Made by a program: the position numbers and the translations under genes
In this document: positions 34,841 to 45,304 of the stretch, piece after piece
Layout: each line of letters opens with the position of its first letter
Position numbering within the stretch: the stretch's first letter is position 1
Notes under the pieces: generated by a model
What the model was told of the DNA's origin: nothing
The model's database searches: none
What the model saw: only the letters and a program-made list of their open reading frames with translations
Assembly (NCBI GenBank): GCA_965207915.1
Contig: OZ242304.1
Coordinates: 1,116,001-1,180,000, forward strand
Direction of reading: 5' to 3'
Source: VXNJ01 sp009840625
Lineage (GTDB): Bacteria > Chloroflexota > UBA11872 > VXNJ01
Length of the DNA: 64,000 bases

Positions 34841-35376
34841 GGCATGTCGGTCACCTCAACAACCGCCGATACCGGGCAGTTGCGCGCTTCAATCACGAAT
34901 CCGCCTTCGCCGGGATAGTACCGCGCCATGTAGCCGCGCTCGCTCAGGACCCTGCAGATGACGTCGAGTTTCTGCTCCAGACTGCGCCCCAGCAGTTGGG
35001 GACGGATCTCCGATTCAATTTCGACTTCGCGCCGCATGAAGACCGAGTGGACCAGGGCCACCTCGCCCTGGGTCGCGGCCGACTCGATCAGCTCAACCGC
35101 CAGATCGCGGTAGTCCTTGGGGAACATCTCGTCGGCCAGGTCGGTGAGCCGATAACTGTGGCGCGGTCGTCCGACGCCGGAGCGGACCGATTCCACTTCG
35201 ACGTAGCCGTTGGCGAGCAGCCAGTTCAACTGCGGGCGCACCGATTGGACCCGAGCCCCGTAGTGCTCGGCGATTTCAGCCAGTCCCAGCGGCCCGTGGC
35301 GGCGCAGGATCTGGACCACGAATTCCCGCGGAGATGCGGTGTCTTTCAATTCCCGCTCCATCCGCTCGCTAACCAT
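34702..35376 (-). CDS. SufR-like Fe-S-responsive transcriptional regulator
   Basis: This is a 224-aa regulator with an N-terminal DeoR/ArsR-like winged helix (PLGLAEIAEHYGARVQSVRPQLNWLLANGYVEVE and the wing GVGRPRHSYRLT). The C-terminal half holds cysteines at 141, 167, 180, 182 and 210. The C167-x12-C180 spacing resembles the cluster-binding cysteines of cyanobacterial SufR, which represses suf genes when its Fe-S cluster is present. It heads the desulfurase, A-type carrier, moaA operon, consistent with autoregulation. The GTG or ATG choice at 35376 is not critical. Confidence 0.85.
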   Translation of the reverse strand: MVSERMERELKDTASPREFVVQILRRHGPLGLAEIAEHYGARVQSVRPQLNWLLANGYVEVESVRSGVGRPRHSYRLTDLADEMFPKDYRDLAVELIESAATQGEVALVHSVFMRREVEIESEIRPQLLGRSLEQKLDVICRVLSERGYMARYYPGEGGFVIEARNCPVSAVVEVTDMPCTCERDMIARLLAGDATVESSKRLPLDDDICSYNVRPATVSAPGP

Positions 35377-35791
35377 CCGATCCCGGTCGAATAATTCTGA
35401 CCTCAGTTCGCGCCGGCCCGATTAGCGGTAGCTAATCCGCAGCCCGGTCGGGCCCACTTTACTGACCCATTCTGCAAAACCGGACACCTTCTGTTATATT
35501 GGACTCTCCGTAAGTGTGACCAAATCAAATTTCAAACGCCTAGTCGAAGTACTCGCCAGCCACAGCAAGAAGATCCGAAAGACCGCCGCGATGCGGCACA
35601 GATCGCCTCTCCGCTTAAAGGGAAGCGCGATCGCGCGCTGAAATGACAGCGCCGCAATTCTCATCGCCAGCGAAACCCGCGATGGGCACTGCCAATGATC
35701 CGAACTGTGCGGCTGCGCGTATTAAGCAGCGAACCCGAAATTTGACTTCAAACTCCCCATCAAATCGCCAATTTCAAGAGTGAGACTGGAA
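35377..35791. other. Divergent promoter region of sufR-like and sigma-factor genes
   Basis: This 415-bp non-coding stretch is more AT-rich than its flanks. It must carry the promoters of both divergent genes. Only one weak candidate -10 (35495-35500) was picked out. A SufR operator would be expected near 35380-35500, but no clear inverted repeat was identified. Confidence 0.5.
35470..35500 (+). promoter_or_regulatory. Weak candidate promoter for sigma-factor gene
   Basis: TATATT at 35495-35500 within TGTTATATTGG is a plausible -10. A TTCTGC at 35470-35475 is a poor -35 at 19 bp. It would leave a leader of about 280 bases before the sigma-factor start. Confidence 0.25.
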
Positions 35792-36787
<996 letters not shown>

Positions 36788-37046
36788 CAGCCCGGCCAAA
36801 AAGCCCCCGGCGCCGGAATCGGACGCGGGAGGGGCAATCTCGCCGACATTCCGGCCCGGATCGCTTCAATTGGCGGGTGCGCGGACGAATGCTGAGCCGG
36901 ACCCGCCCGCCGGCCGCAGACTCACAAGCGGGGCGATATCCGGTTATATGGACCGGCCACAAGAATTGCTTGTGAATCCATGAAGGGGGCGGTAATCGGG
37001 TCTTGCCTGCCGGGCCGCGGCAATCCGGACCTGAAAGTCTTCTAGG

Positions 37047-38063
37047 ATGCGCTCGGCCTTGACTCATCGAATCGGCACCCCCTCGCGGCTGCATTTCACG
37101 CTGATCGACATGAATGGCGAGACGGGCCGGATCGACGGCAGTCTCGGCCTCTCGATCCAACGGCCGGGCGTGACGCTGGAATTTGGCCCGCGCGGGGAGG
37201 CGCTGGTGCGCGGCGGCGCCCCGGCCGAGCGCGAGGCGGTTCTGGCGGAATTGGCCGCATGCAGCCAGATCCTCGGCGTGGAACCCGGCATCGAGATCGT
37301 GATCCGGCAAATGATCCCTGCGCACCGCGGATTGGGGTCCGGCACCCAATCCAGGCTCGCGGTGCTCAGCGCGTTGAATCACCGTTTCGGGCTGGGGCAC
37401 CCTCCATCGAGGCTCGCAGCCATGTCCGGCCGCGGCGGAACCTCGGGAATCGGAATCAACGCCTTTCGGAGCGGGGGCTTCCTACTCGACGGCGGCCACG
37501 CCGTGCGGGTGCAGAAGGAATCGTTCGCGCCTTCTCGATTCGCCGCCAATGCCGGTCAGCCGCCGCTTCTCCTCCGTACTGACTTCCCGGAAACCTGGGG
37601 GGTTGCGCTCTTTGTCCCGTGCCAGCACCACGGTCTGTCGGGTCGGGACGAGCTAGATTTCATGCTCGCGAATACGCCGATACCGCTTGATGAAGTAAGA
37701 ACGACATCGCACATCATTTTGATGCGCCTCTTGCCTGCGTTGCGGGAGCTCGATCTGTCTACTTTTGGCTCTTGTGTCGACGCGCTCCAGGACGTGGGCT
37801 GGAAGCGGCGTCACTGGAACCGGCCCGATATCGACCCGCTGCGCGGCGCCAGGTCCGCGTTCGCGGGTACCACAGGGATCCACGGCTGCGGACTCTCATC
37901 GACGGGCACAACTCTGTTCGGATTCTTCGACACGGGGAAGCTGTCCGACGACGAAGCGACTGCGAAACTGCAAAGCGCGTTGAGCAGTCAGGGGGCCGTG
38001 GCCGGAAAGGTCGTATGTACGCGGGCCGACAATTCGGGAGTGCGGCTCACACCGGTAGCGTGA
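37047..38063 (+). CDS. Beta-ribofuranosylaminobenzene 5'-phosphate synthase family protein (GHMP fold)
   Basis: This is a 338-aa GHMP-superfamily protein. TPSRLHFTLIDMNGETGRIDGSLG is the family's opening segment, IPAHRGLGSGTQ is the GHMP Gly-rich loop, and GRGGTSGIGINAF and CQHHGLSGRDE match conserved blocks of beta-RFAP synthase. That enzyme condenses p-aminobenzoate-derived substrate with PRPP in methanopterin synthesis, known in archaea and methylotrophic bacteria. No other methanopterin gene is visible here, so a related role with another aromatic acceptor is possible. pabB in this window would provide the p-aminobenzoate precursor. It stands alone after the sigma-factor gene (259 bp gap). 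Confidence 0.78.
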   Translation: MRSALTHRIGTPSRLHFTLIDMNGETGRIDGSLGLSIQRPGVTLEFGPRGEALVRGGAPAEREAVLAELAACSQILGVEPGIEIVIRQMIPAHRGLGSGTQSRLAVLSALNHRFGLGHPPSRLAAMSGRGGTSGIGINAFRSGGFLLDGGHAVRVQKESFAPSRFAANAGQPPLLLRTDFPETWGVALFVPCQHHGLSGRDELDFMLANTPIPLDEVRTTSHIILMRLLPALRELDLSTFGSCVDALQDVGWKRRHWNRPDIDPLRGARSAFAGTTGIHGCGLSSTGTTLFGFFDTGKLSDDEATAKLQSALSSQGAVAGKVVCTRADNSGVRLTPVA

Positions 38064-38222
38064 TTGGAATACGGGCGCCGAACTTAGTTTTTCGGCCCGG
38101 ACCGCCGATCATGGCCGGGATCAGATCCGGCGGCCCTCGCGACGGCGCCTTCTCTCGGCGCCGCCCGGACGGTTAACTGGCCGAGGAAATCTGCGACCCA
38201 ATGGTCGCGACGGCGGGCAGCG

Positions 38223-38510
38223 TCATACCCCTTCGACGATCACCACGTTGGCGTCGGCCGACTTTACGCGAATCTCCCGGATCGCCAGGTATTCGGGCGA
38301 TGTCAGCCACGACTTGGCCTGCTCGGCGCTGTCGAACTCCACGATGATGATCCGTTCCGGGTTCCAATCGCCGTCAATCACCTCGGTGTCGCCGCCACGT
38401 ACGAGATACCGGCCGCCGCTGGCCTCGATAGTGGCGCCGACCTGTCTGCGGAACTCTTCGAACAGCGTCGCGTCGAATATCTCGTTGTGCACGATCACGT
38501 ATGCGGCCAT
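38223..38510 (-). CDS. DUF1330 (dimeric ferredoxin-like fold) protein
   Basis: This is a 95-aa protein of the DUF1330 family: AAYVIVHNEIFDATLFEEFRR, GGRYLVRGG, and IIIVEFDSAEQAKSWLTSPEY are its three signature blocks, giving an alpha/beta barrel dimer as in monooxygenase-like or EthD proteins. The function is unknown. ATG 38510. It is convergent with the beta-RFAP synthase homologue and lies upstream of the NCS2-type permease on the same strand only as the next gene after a 66-bp gap, with opposite order of transcription start. Confidence 0.85.
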   Translation of the reverse strand: MAAYVIVHNEIFDATLFEEFRRQVGATIEASGGRYLVRGGDTEVIDGDWNPERIIIVEFDSAEQAKSWLTSPEYLAIREIRVKSADANVVIVEGV

Positions 38511-38576
38511 TTGAGCCTCTCTATTCCACGTCTGGCAAGGACCGGCCCTGCCGGGCGCAACTTGTTTGCATACAGC

Positions 38577-40319
38577 TTATTGACGCGAGCCTTCGACGCG
38601 CACCGTAACCACATCGATGCCGTGATATTTGCGGTGATGCACGGAAGATGCATAGTGCCGAAGCAGCCGAAATGAAATCTCGGCTTCATCGGGGATTTCG
38701 GGTTGATCGCTCAAGAAGGCTATGCGGTCCTCCACGTTCTCCTCGTCGAAGACCGCCAGGAATTCCAACTCGACGCCGTCGCCGGGCCTGGCTACCACGA
38801 TCAGGCGCGAATTGCCGTCTGCCCCGTATTCGTCGTCCGCCTGGAGCAGGCTCGCCAGCGTTTCCTCGCCGGCGGCGCGCAGGCGTTGTGTCGAGGGCTC
38901 GTTCCACCCGATCGCGGACGCCAATTCGCCCAGAAAAGTATCGATCCGGGGTAGAGCCTCGGGGCTCAGGGGGACCTCCAGTCGGTGCCTCCGCCGGCCG
39001 GTGACTTCGAGGAACAGGGTCAAAAGCACTGCGGCCGCGATGCCGCCCGTTATCCCGTTTCCGAGCGAAGCCCCCCACGGCACGCCCAGCAGTTCGGCGA
39101 TCTGGTTTTGACTCTCCAGGCCGACGCCAATCGCAAGCGAAACTGCCACCACCAGAGCCTTGCGGTAGTCAAGGCCGTCGCCGATGACCGTGCGCATGCC
39201 CTCCACGAATAGCAGGCCCATGATCATCAGCACGAAGGCCCCCATGACGGCACTTGGCACCGTCAGCAGGACGGCGGTGAGCTTGGGGATGAAGGCCAGT
39301 CCGATCAGGATCGCGCCCATCGCGTATCCGACGCTGCGGGCCGCCACCCCGGTGAAAGTTATGAGCGAGACCGTCGAGGGCGAAAAGATGACGGTCGGCA
39401 ATGTCCCGGCGAATCCCGAAAGCAGGGTGCCCAGACCATTCGTGGACACCGCGGCCTGGACCAGTCGGTAGTCGGTCGCCGGGGGGCGGCGACGCGACAC
39501 CTGCTGGATCACCACCCCGTCACCGCTGAACTTGACCGCCGATACCAAGCTAACGATCAGGAACGCCGGCAAGAACGTCCAGAAATCCACCCCGGGGGTC
39601 AGGTCGAGACCGGGCCAGGCGGCAAGGTCCGGGAAGTCGATCCAGCTGGCGGCGGCGAGGGGTTGCGGGTCGTAGAGGCCAAGTGCGGCCGCGATCAGGC
39701 ATCCGGTCGCGATGCCGATCAGCGGCGCCCAAAACCGCCAGACTCCGGTTGCCCGCATGGCCAGCATCACCGAAACCGCCAAGGTGACCGTGGCGACCAC
39801 TATTCCCGCACCGGGAGCCGACCCTTCCGGTACCGCGGTCAGGCGCTCGAATCCGATCGACATCACCATCACCGCAATCAACATCAGGGCGATCCCGCTG
39901 ACGACCGGGGTGACGATTCGACGCAACAGCGGGAGCCAGGCGGCCAGCGCAAACTGCACGATCGAAGCCGCGACGAAGAGGCTCGCCAAGGTGGCGAGTC
40001 CGGCTTCCGACACTGTGAGAACCGCAATCGAGAGGGCGATGAAATGCGGTCCGGCACCGCTCATCAACAGATGCCCAGCCCCCAGCCGTTTCGCTTTAGC
40101 GGCCTGCAGGGCGGTAATCGCACCGGCGATGATCAGCGCCGAAAAAACGGCCCACGCCAGGTAGTCTTCGCCTTCCCCGGCCGCCCGGGCGGTGATGGTC
40201 ACAAAAACCACCACGTTCGCCAGGGTGAGCATTACCCCCTGGGCCGCGACGCCGATCGCCATGAGCGGAGGGCACCGATCGTCAGGTCCGAACCTGATGT
40301 ACTCGTTGACCCGCGCCAT
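38577..40319 (-). CDS. NCS2-type (xanthine/uracil-like) permease with C-terminal GHKL-like domain
   Basis: The first about 450 residues form a 12- to 14-helix nucleobase-cation symporter-2 fold: PLMAIGVAAQGVMLTLANVVVFV, HLLMSGAGPHFIALSIAVLTVSEAGL, LPLLRRIVTPVVSGIALMLIAVMV, and TLPTVIFSPSTVSLITFTGVAARSVGYAMG (the quinone-like NCS2 signature region). After the last helix, about 135 cytoplasmic residues (LSPEALPRIDTFLGELASAIGW, then LRAAGEETLASLL, ending ISFRLLRHYASSVHH) resemble an RsbW/HATPase_c fold whose Asn box is lost (Leu instead of Asn). A paralogue with the same tail is at 63067. The start is placed at ATG 40319. An ATG 13 codons upstream is possible. The substrate is unproven. Confidence 0.85.
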   Translation of the reverse strand: MARVNEYIRFGPDDRCPPLMAIGVAAQGVMLTLANVVVFVTITARAAGEGEDYLAWAVFSALIIAGAITALQAAKAKRLGAGHLLMSGAGPHFIALSIAVLTVSEAGLATLASLFVAASIVQFALAAWLPLLRRIVTPVVSGIALMLIAVMVMSIGFERLTAVPEGSAPGAGIVVATVTLAVSVMLAMRATGVWRFWAPLIGIATGCLIAAALGLYDPQPLAAASWIDFPDLAAWPGLDLTPGVDFWTFLPAFLIVSLVSAVKFSGDGVVIQQVSRRRPPATDYRLVQAAVSTNGLGTLLSGFAGTLPTVIFSPSTVSLITFTGVAARSVGYAMGAILIGLAFIPKLTAVLLTVPSAVMGAFVLMIMGLLFVEGMRTVIGDGLDYRKALVVAVSLAIGVGLESQNQIAELLGVPWGASLGNGITGGIAAAVLLTLFLEVTGRRRHRLEVPLSPEALPRIDTFLGELASAIGWNEPSTQRLRAAGEETLASLLQADDEYGADGNSRLIVVARPGDGVELEFLAVFDEENVEDRIAFLSDQPEIPDEAEISFRLLRHYASSVHHRKYHGIDVVTVRVEGSRQ

Positions 40320-40629
40320 CTTCGGCCGTGCATTTCTCGCGCACAAATCTTCGCGCATATGGTATCCGCGGCCCTCGGGCTGCCGGCGGCGGGGAGACGA
40401 GCGACCCGGCCCCGAACAGCTAGCGTGCGGATCGCCGCGGTGGCCACGCGCGGCTCAATCGGCTCAATCAGCTTGGCCCCGGGACCGATCGAGTTCGGGC
40501 GGAATCGTGATTTGTCGACCGGGATGGTAGCCGCGACGGACGGGGCGGATCCGATTGTCCCGGCGGCAATCCGGATCTGAATTTTGAAGGTGAAGCCAGC
40601 CCCGACAGGATTTGCTGCGGCGCGGGCTC
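40320..40629. other. Intergenic with solo IS end
   Basis: This lies between the permease start and the nadA stop. No coding frame was supported. The only structured feature is the solo IS1182-type terminal repeat at 40615-40633. Confidence 0.45.

Positions 40630-40633
<4 letters not shown>
40615..40633. repeat. Solo IS1182-type right end plus CTAG overlapping nadA stop
   Basis: CTGCGGCGCGGGCTC followed by CTAG is identical to the right end and target site of the IS1182-type element (31981-31999). No matching left end was found upstream to 40320. The CTAG supplies the nadA stop codon (TAG on the minus strand). It is a relic of a past insertion, a partial deletion, or a MITE-like remnant. Confidence 0.8.
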
Positions 40634-41697
<1,064 letters not shown>

Positions 41698-41840
41698 ATA
41701 TCGCCTCCCGGTCCCTCAGCCTGTCAATTGCCGGGTGCCCCAAGGGCACGGTCTTGTTGGCCGCAATTGTAGTAAGCGGACAGATTCGCACTGCCCGTCG
41801 CCGGGTTTCAGGTGTAAATTGCAAGGCGGCCCGGGTTCGA

Positions 41841-42143
41841 ATGGCATTCGGCAAGCGGAGGGAGTTGCAGTTGCCCGACCAGACGTTCGGCGCAATCCTC
41901 TATTTCCTGGTAATCCCGCTGAATTTCGTCCTGGTGGTGATTGCCCTGCTGGATGTGACCAGGCGGCCGGCCTGGCAGATTCCGCTTTGGTGGCGCGCGG
42001 TCTGGGGTCTGCTGATCCTGGTGGTCTGGGTCGTGGGGCCGGCCGCGTACCTAATCTGGCAAACTCGCCTCCCGCCCGCCAACCAGGGTGCCCGGGTTCG
42101 GCGCAGGCGCGGACGCGGCGGCGGGAAACGGCGGCGGCGCTAG
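41841..42143 (+). CDS. Small two-helix membrane protein (PLDc_N-like)
   Basis: This is about 100 aa. Two hydrophobic helices (FGAILYFLVIPLNFVLVVIALLDV and AVWGLLILVVWVVGPAAYLIW) are separated by TRRPAWQIPLWWR, which matches the PLD-nuclease N-terminal (PLDc_N) pattern of small membrane proteins. The tail is almost pure Arg/Gly (RRRRGRGGGKRRRR). The start is uncertain: ATG 41841, or TTG 41865 directly after GGAGGGAG. It precedes rplU by about 100 bp. Confidence 0.6.
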   Translation: MAFGKRRELQLPDQTFGAILYFLVIPLNFVLVVIALLDVTRRPAWQIPLWWRAVWGLLILVVWVVGPAAYLIWQTRLPPANQGARVRRRRGRGGGKRRRR

Positions 42144-42242
42144 ACAGCGGCGGGAAACCGGGGCCGGGATTGACCACCCCGGCCTAATTTGCTAGATTTG
42201 GCGGCGCTCAATGCCCCGCAGCGCCTATTCCCCGAAACAGTC

Positions 42243-42587
42243 ATGTTTGCCGTAGTCAACGCTTCTTCGCGCCAAAACCTGGTCCGCATCGGCGACTCCT
42301 TTGTCGTCGATCGCGTCTCCGCCGACCCCGACAGCGAGCTCGTCCTTTCGGACGTGCTGCTCATCGCCGACGACAAGGGCGTGAAAGTCGGGTCTCCGGT
42401 AGTGAAGGGGGCCGAAGTCCGCTGCAAGGTCGTTCGACATACCCGTGGCCCCAAGATCCGGGTCCAGCGCTACAAGGCCAAGAAACACTACGAGCGCCGG
42501 GCCGGGCATCGTCAGGACCAGACCGTCCTGCAGGTGACTGGAATCAAGATCGGCCGCTCACGCCGAGTCGCCTACGACGACGAATAA
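42243..42587 (+). CDS. rplU: 50S ribosomal protein L21
   Basis: This is a 114-aa protein starting MFAVV at ATG 42243, as L21 does. The conserved core (QNLVRIGDSFVVDRV, DVLLIAD, KVGSPVVKGAEVRCKVV, and the basic end IRVQRYKAKKHYERRAGHRQ, TGIKI) fits L21. An upstream TTG at 42189 would add 18 residues not typical of the family. The gene is followed by rpmA in the universal L21-L27 pair. Confidence 0.95.
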   Translation: MFAVVNASSRQNLVRIGDSFVVDRVSADPDSELVLSDVLLIADDKGVKVGSPVVKGAEVRCKVVRHTRGPKIRVQRYKAKKHYERRAGHRQDQTVLQVTGIKIGRSRRVAYDDE

Positions 42588-42615
42588 ACCGCTCCAGACC
42601 TAGGACCTGATCCAA

Positions 42616-42873
42616 ATGGCCAAGAAGAAATCGGGTGGAACTTCGCGCAACGGCCGCGATTCGAACCCGAAAATGCTCGGCGTGAAGCGCTACGACGGCG
42701 AGCTGGTCAAGGTCGGACACATAATCTGCCGGCAGCGCGGCACCCGCATCCATCCCGGTCGCAACGTCGGAATGGGGCGCGACCACACGCTTTTTGCGCT
42801 CCAACCGGGCCATGTAAAGTTCGAAAAGCGCCACGATCGGCGACGCTACGTAAACGTAGTCGCAGCCGAATAA
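42616..42873 (+). CDS. rpmA: 50S ribosomal protein L27
   Basis: This is an 85-aa protein starting MAKKKSGGTSRNGRDS with the L27 signature LGVKRYDGELVKVGHIICRQRG and IHPGRNVGMGRDHTLFAL. It is 28 bp after rplU and in an operon with it. The N-terminal tail that reaches the peptidyl-transferase centre is intact and lacks the Firmicutes-type processed extension. tRNA-Ala follows 25 bp later. Confidence 0.97.
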   Translation: MAKKKSGGTSRNGRDSNPKMLGVKRYDGELVKVGHIICRQRGTRIHPGRNVGMGRDHTLFALQPGHVKFEKRHDRRRYVNVVAAE

Positions 42874-42898
42874 AACCCGTCCCCCTGGGGCGCTACAA

Positions 42899-42974
42899 GG
42901 GGCGATAGCTCAGCCGGAAGAGCGCTACACTCGCATTGTAGAGGTCGAGGGTTCGAATCCCTTTCGCTCCACCA
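42899..42974 (+). tRNA. tRNA-Ala (anticodon CGC)
   Basis: The 76-nt gene folds into a full cloverleaf: acceptor GGGGCGA with UCGCUCC, D-stem GCUC/GAGC, anticodon stem CUACA/UGUAG with loop CUCGCAU (anticodon CGC, reading GCG), and T-stem GAGGG/CCCUU with loop UUCGAAU. The acceptor has the G3-U70 pair that defines alanine identity. The CCA end is encoded. It lies 25 bp after rpmA and borders the IS- and recombinase-rich region. Confidence 0.95.
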
Positions 42975-43068
42975 AGCAATCGACAGGCAGCAACGCGCAA
43001 GTACCTGTAGTACTCAGACGCAGGCATGTGCCAGGCCACTGGGTGCCGAACGAAAGACCCATAAGCAG

Positions 43069-43419
43069 ATGTCCGTAGACGACCGGATTGCTGCGAATAT
43101 CGAGTTGCTCATTCGTCAGCCTGTGGCGCAAGTGTTTGACGCCTTCGTGAATCCAGATGTGATTACGAAGTTCTGGTTTAACCGCACCTCGGGACCGTTG
43201 ATAGCTGATGGCTCAGTGAACTGGTATTGGGATCTGTACGGGGCTTCGACGACAGTTCGCGTGCTGGCATTGGAGCAAGACAAGCGGATTTACATTGAAT
43301 GGGATGTCGGTTCGGAAAATCCGTCGCGGGTTGAGTGGACTTTCGAAGATCGTGGGGCCGACGGGACGTATGTCAGTGTCGTCAATAACGGCTTCGATGG
43401 TGACGCCGATGACCTTTAG
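43069..43419 (+). pseudogene. SRPBCC/AHSA1-domain gene truncated at its 3' end
   Basis: The frame gives the first 115 residues of an AHSA1-type SRPBCC protein (LLIRQPVAQVFDAFVNPDVITKFWF, then DGSVNWYWDLYGAS and VEWTFEDRGADGTYVSVVNNGF). It then ends ADDL at a TAG within or next to the IS21-derived sequence that starts about 43415. The last helix of the domain is missing, so it was cut by the IS21-associated deletion. ATG 43069. Confidence 0.82.
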
Positions 43420-44491
43420 CCGCGGCGACAGGCTGGAGGTAACCATCGCCGGCCAGGCGTTCCCCCATCTCCTGTTCGAGTTCGTGCTCTCCTACTCGGG
43501 CTGGCGCCACGTGCGGATCGCCTCCTCCGAGACCTTCATGGCCCTAAAAAGCGGCCTGCAGGCTGCGCTGTGGGAGCTGGGCGGATGCCCGAAGGTCATC
43601 CGGTCCGACAACCTCTCGGCGGCAACCCACGAGCTGCGCCGCAAACGCGGCCGCGACCTGAACTGGACCTACCGCCAGCTGCTGGAGCACTACGGGCTGG
43701 AGTCGACCCGCTCAAATCCCCGCAAGGCGCACGAGAACGGGGTCGTCGAGCAGACCCACCGCCGGATCAAGGAGTCCGTCGCCCAGCAGCTGGTATTGCG
43801 CGGATCCAAAGACTTTGCCAGCGTTGCCGCCTACGAGGAGTTCCTGGGGGAAATCGTCGCCGGCCGCAACCGGCGGGCGGAGCCGAAGGTCCTGATCGAA
43901 CTCGAGCACCTGCGGCCCCTGCCGGCGTCCCCGCTGCCCGATTACGTTACGTACCGGGCCCGGGTCAGCAAATGGAGCACGATAAGAGTCTCCAACCGAA
44001 CCTACACCATACCGTCGCGCCTGATCGGGCACTGGGTAGAGGCGCGGCTCTTCCAGGACCATATCGACGTCTACTACGGGGACCGGTTCGTCGAGCGCCT
44101 GCAGCGCGCCCGCGGCAAATTGCGCGCCCGCGTCAATTACCGCCACGTTATCGGATCGCTGGTGAAGAAGCCGGGCGCCTTCGAGCGCTACCGCTGGCGC
44201 GAGCAGCTCTTCCCGACCGAGACCTTCCGCATCGCCTGGCAGGCCCAGCGCCGCTGGCGCACCAGGCGCCGGGCCGATCTCGAGTATCTGCGCATCCTGC
44301 AGATGGCCGCCAAGACCATGGAGGCCGACGTGGAGCGCTCGCTCATCGATCTGCTCTCGACCGGCCGGCGCTTCAGCCACCGGGACGTCGCCAGTCTGGT
44401 GCGGCCTTCGTCCCCTTCCATACCCGCGCTTACCGCCCTGGCAACTCCCGACCTGGCGGTCTACGACCGCGTGATCGCAAGGATCTCCTGA
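43415..44491 (+). pseudogene. IS21 IstA, N-terminal part deleted
   Basis: From about 43415 the frame encodes the IstA core: DRLEVTIAGQAFPHLLFEFVLSYSGW, the second Asp in VIRSDNLSAA, and Glu in HENGVVEQTHRRIKESV, then the Mu-like C-terminal domain (SNRTYTIPSRLIGHWVEA). The helix-turn-helix and the first catalytic Asp are gone. The first 40 codons of the longer open frame (from 43295) are SRPBCC DNA read out of frame. It is therefore inactive. It is a different IS21 lineage from the one at 8956. Confidence 0.88.
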
Positions 44492-44492
44492 A

Positions 44493-45263
44493 ATGGCCGC
44501 GACAATTACCGCTCCCGCCGAGGCCGCCCGGCAGATGAAGGTGATGTGCAAGGACCTGCGCCTGCCCACCATCGGCTCCGAAGGCGTGGAGCACTTCGTC
44601 AAAACCGGACACGGCGACGCCGTGGACACCCTGCTGGAGATCTTCCGGCAGGAACTTTGCGACCGCCACCAGCGCCGGGTGGACCGCCTGCGGCGCTCCT
44701 CGAGGCTGCCGCCGTGCAAGGACTGGCAGAGCCTTGACCTGGACCCGCTGCCCCCGAAGCTGCGCTCGCGCCTGCGCGACCTGCTTACAGGAGAGTTCCT
44801 TGCCGATGCGGTCAACGTGCTGGCCTTCGGGCTGCCCGGCACCGGCAAGACCCACGCCCTGTGCGCGGTCGCCAACCGGCTCATCGAGGACGGGAGGTCG
44901 GCGCTGTTCTCGCCGGCCTACCGCCTGGTGCAGGACCTTCTGGCGGCCAAGCGCGACCTGGAGTTGCCCCGGCTGCTGCGGAGGCTGGACTCGTTTGAGT
45001 TCCTGATCATCGACGACCTGGGCTACCTGCCGCAGGGCGAGCAGGAGGCCGACGTGCTCTTCACGTTGATCGCCGAGCGCTACGAGCGCCGCTCGATCGG
45101 GATCACCTCGAACCTGGTGTTCTCGGAGTGGGGCAAGATCTTCCCCAACCCCATGGCCACCGCGGCGGCCGCCGACCGTATCGTCCATCACGCGATCGTG
45201 CTGGAGTTTGACGTGCCCAGCTACCGGACCGGGCTAAACAAAGAGGAGGTTGCCACTAGCTGA
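44493..45263 (+). CDS. istB: IS21 helper ATPase IstB
   Basis: This is a 256-aa AAA+ ATPase with Walker A GLPGTGKTHALC, Walker B FLIIDDLGYLP and sensor ITSNLVFSEWGKIF. It lies one base after the istA stop. It is intact but orphaned, because its IstA partner is truncated. The IS right end follows: two ctgccaMagtaat-type repeats occur between about 45271 and 45307. The gene is non-identical to the IstB at 10717. Confidence 0.93.
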   Translation: MAATITAPAEAARQMKVMCKDLRLPTIGSEGVEHFVKTGHGDAVDTLLEIFRQELCDRHQRRVDRLRRSSRLPPCKDWQSLDLDPLPPKLRSRLRDLLTGEFLADAVNVLAFGLPGTGKTHALCAVANRLIEDGRSALFSPAYRLVQDLLAAKRDLELPRLLRRLDSFEFLIIDDLGYLPQGEQEADVLFTLIAERYERRSIGITSNLVFSEWGKIFPNPMATAAAADRIVHHAIVLEFDVPSYRTGLNKEEVATS

Positions 45264-45304
45264 ATAGACTGCCAAAGTAATTGACGCGGCCTGCCACAGT
45301 AATA

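Noticed and set aside
43295..43414. Apparent N-terminus of the second IstA
   Set aside because: These codons are SRPBCC coding sequence read in another frame; true IstA similarity starts near 43415.
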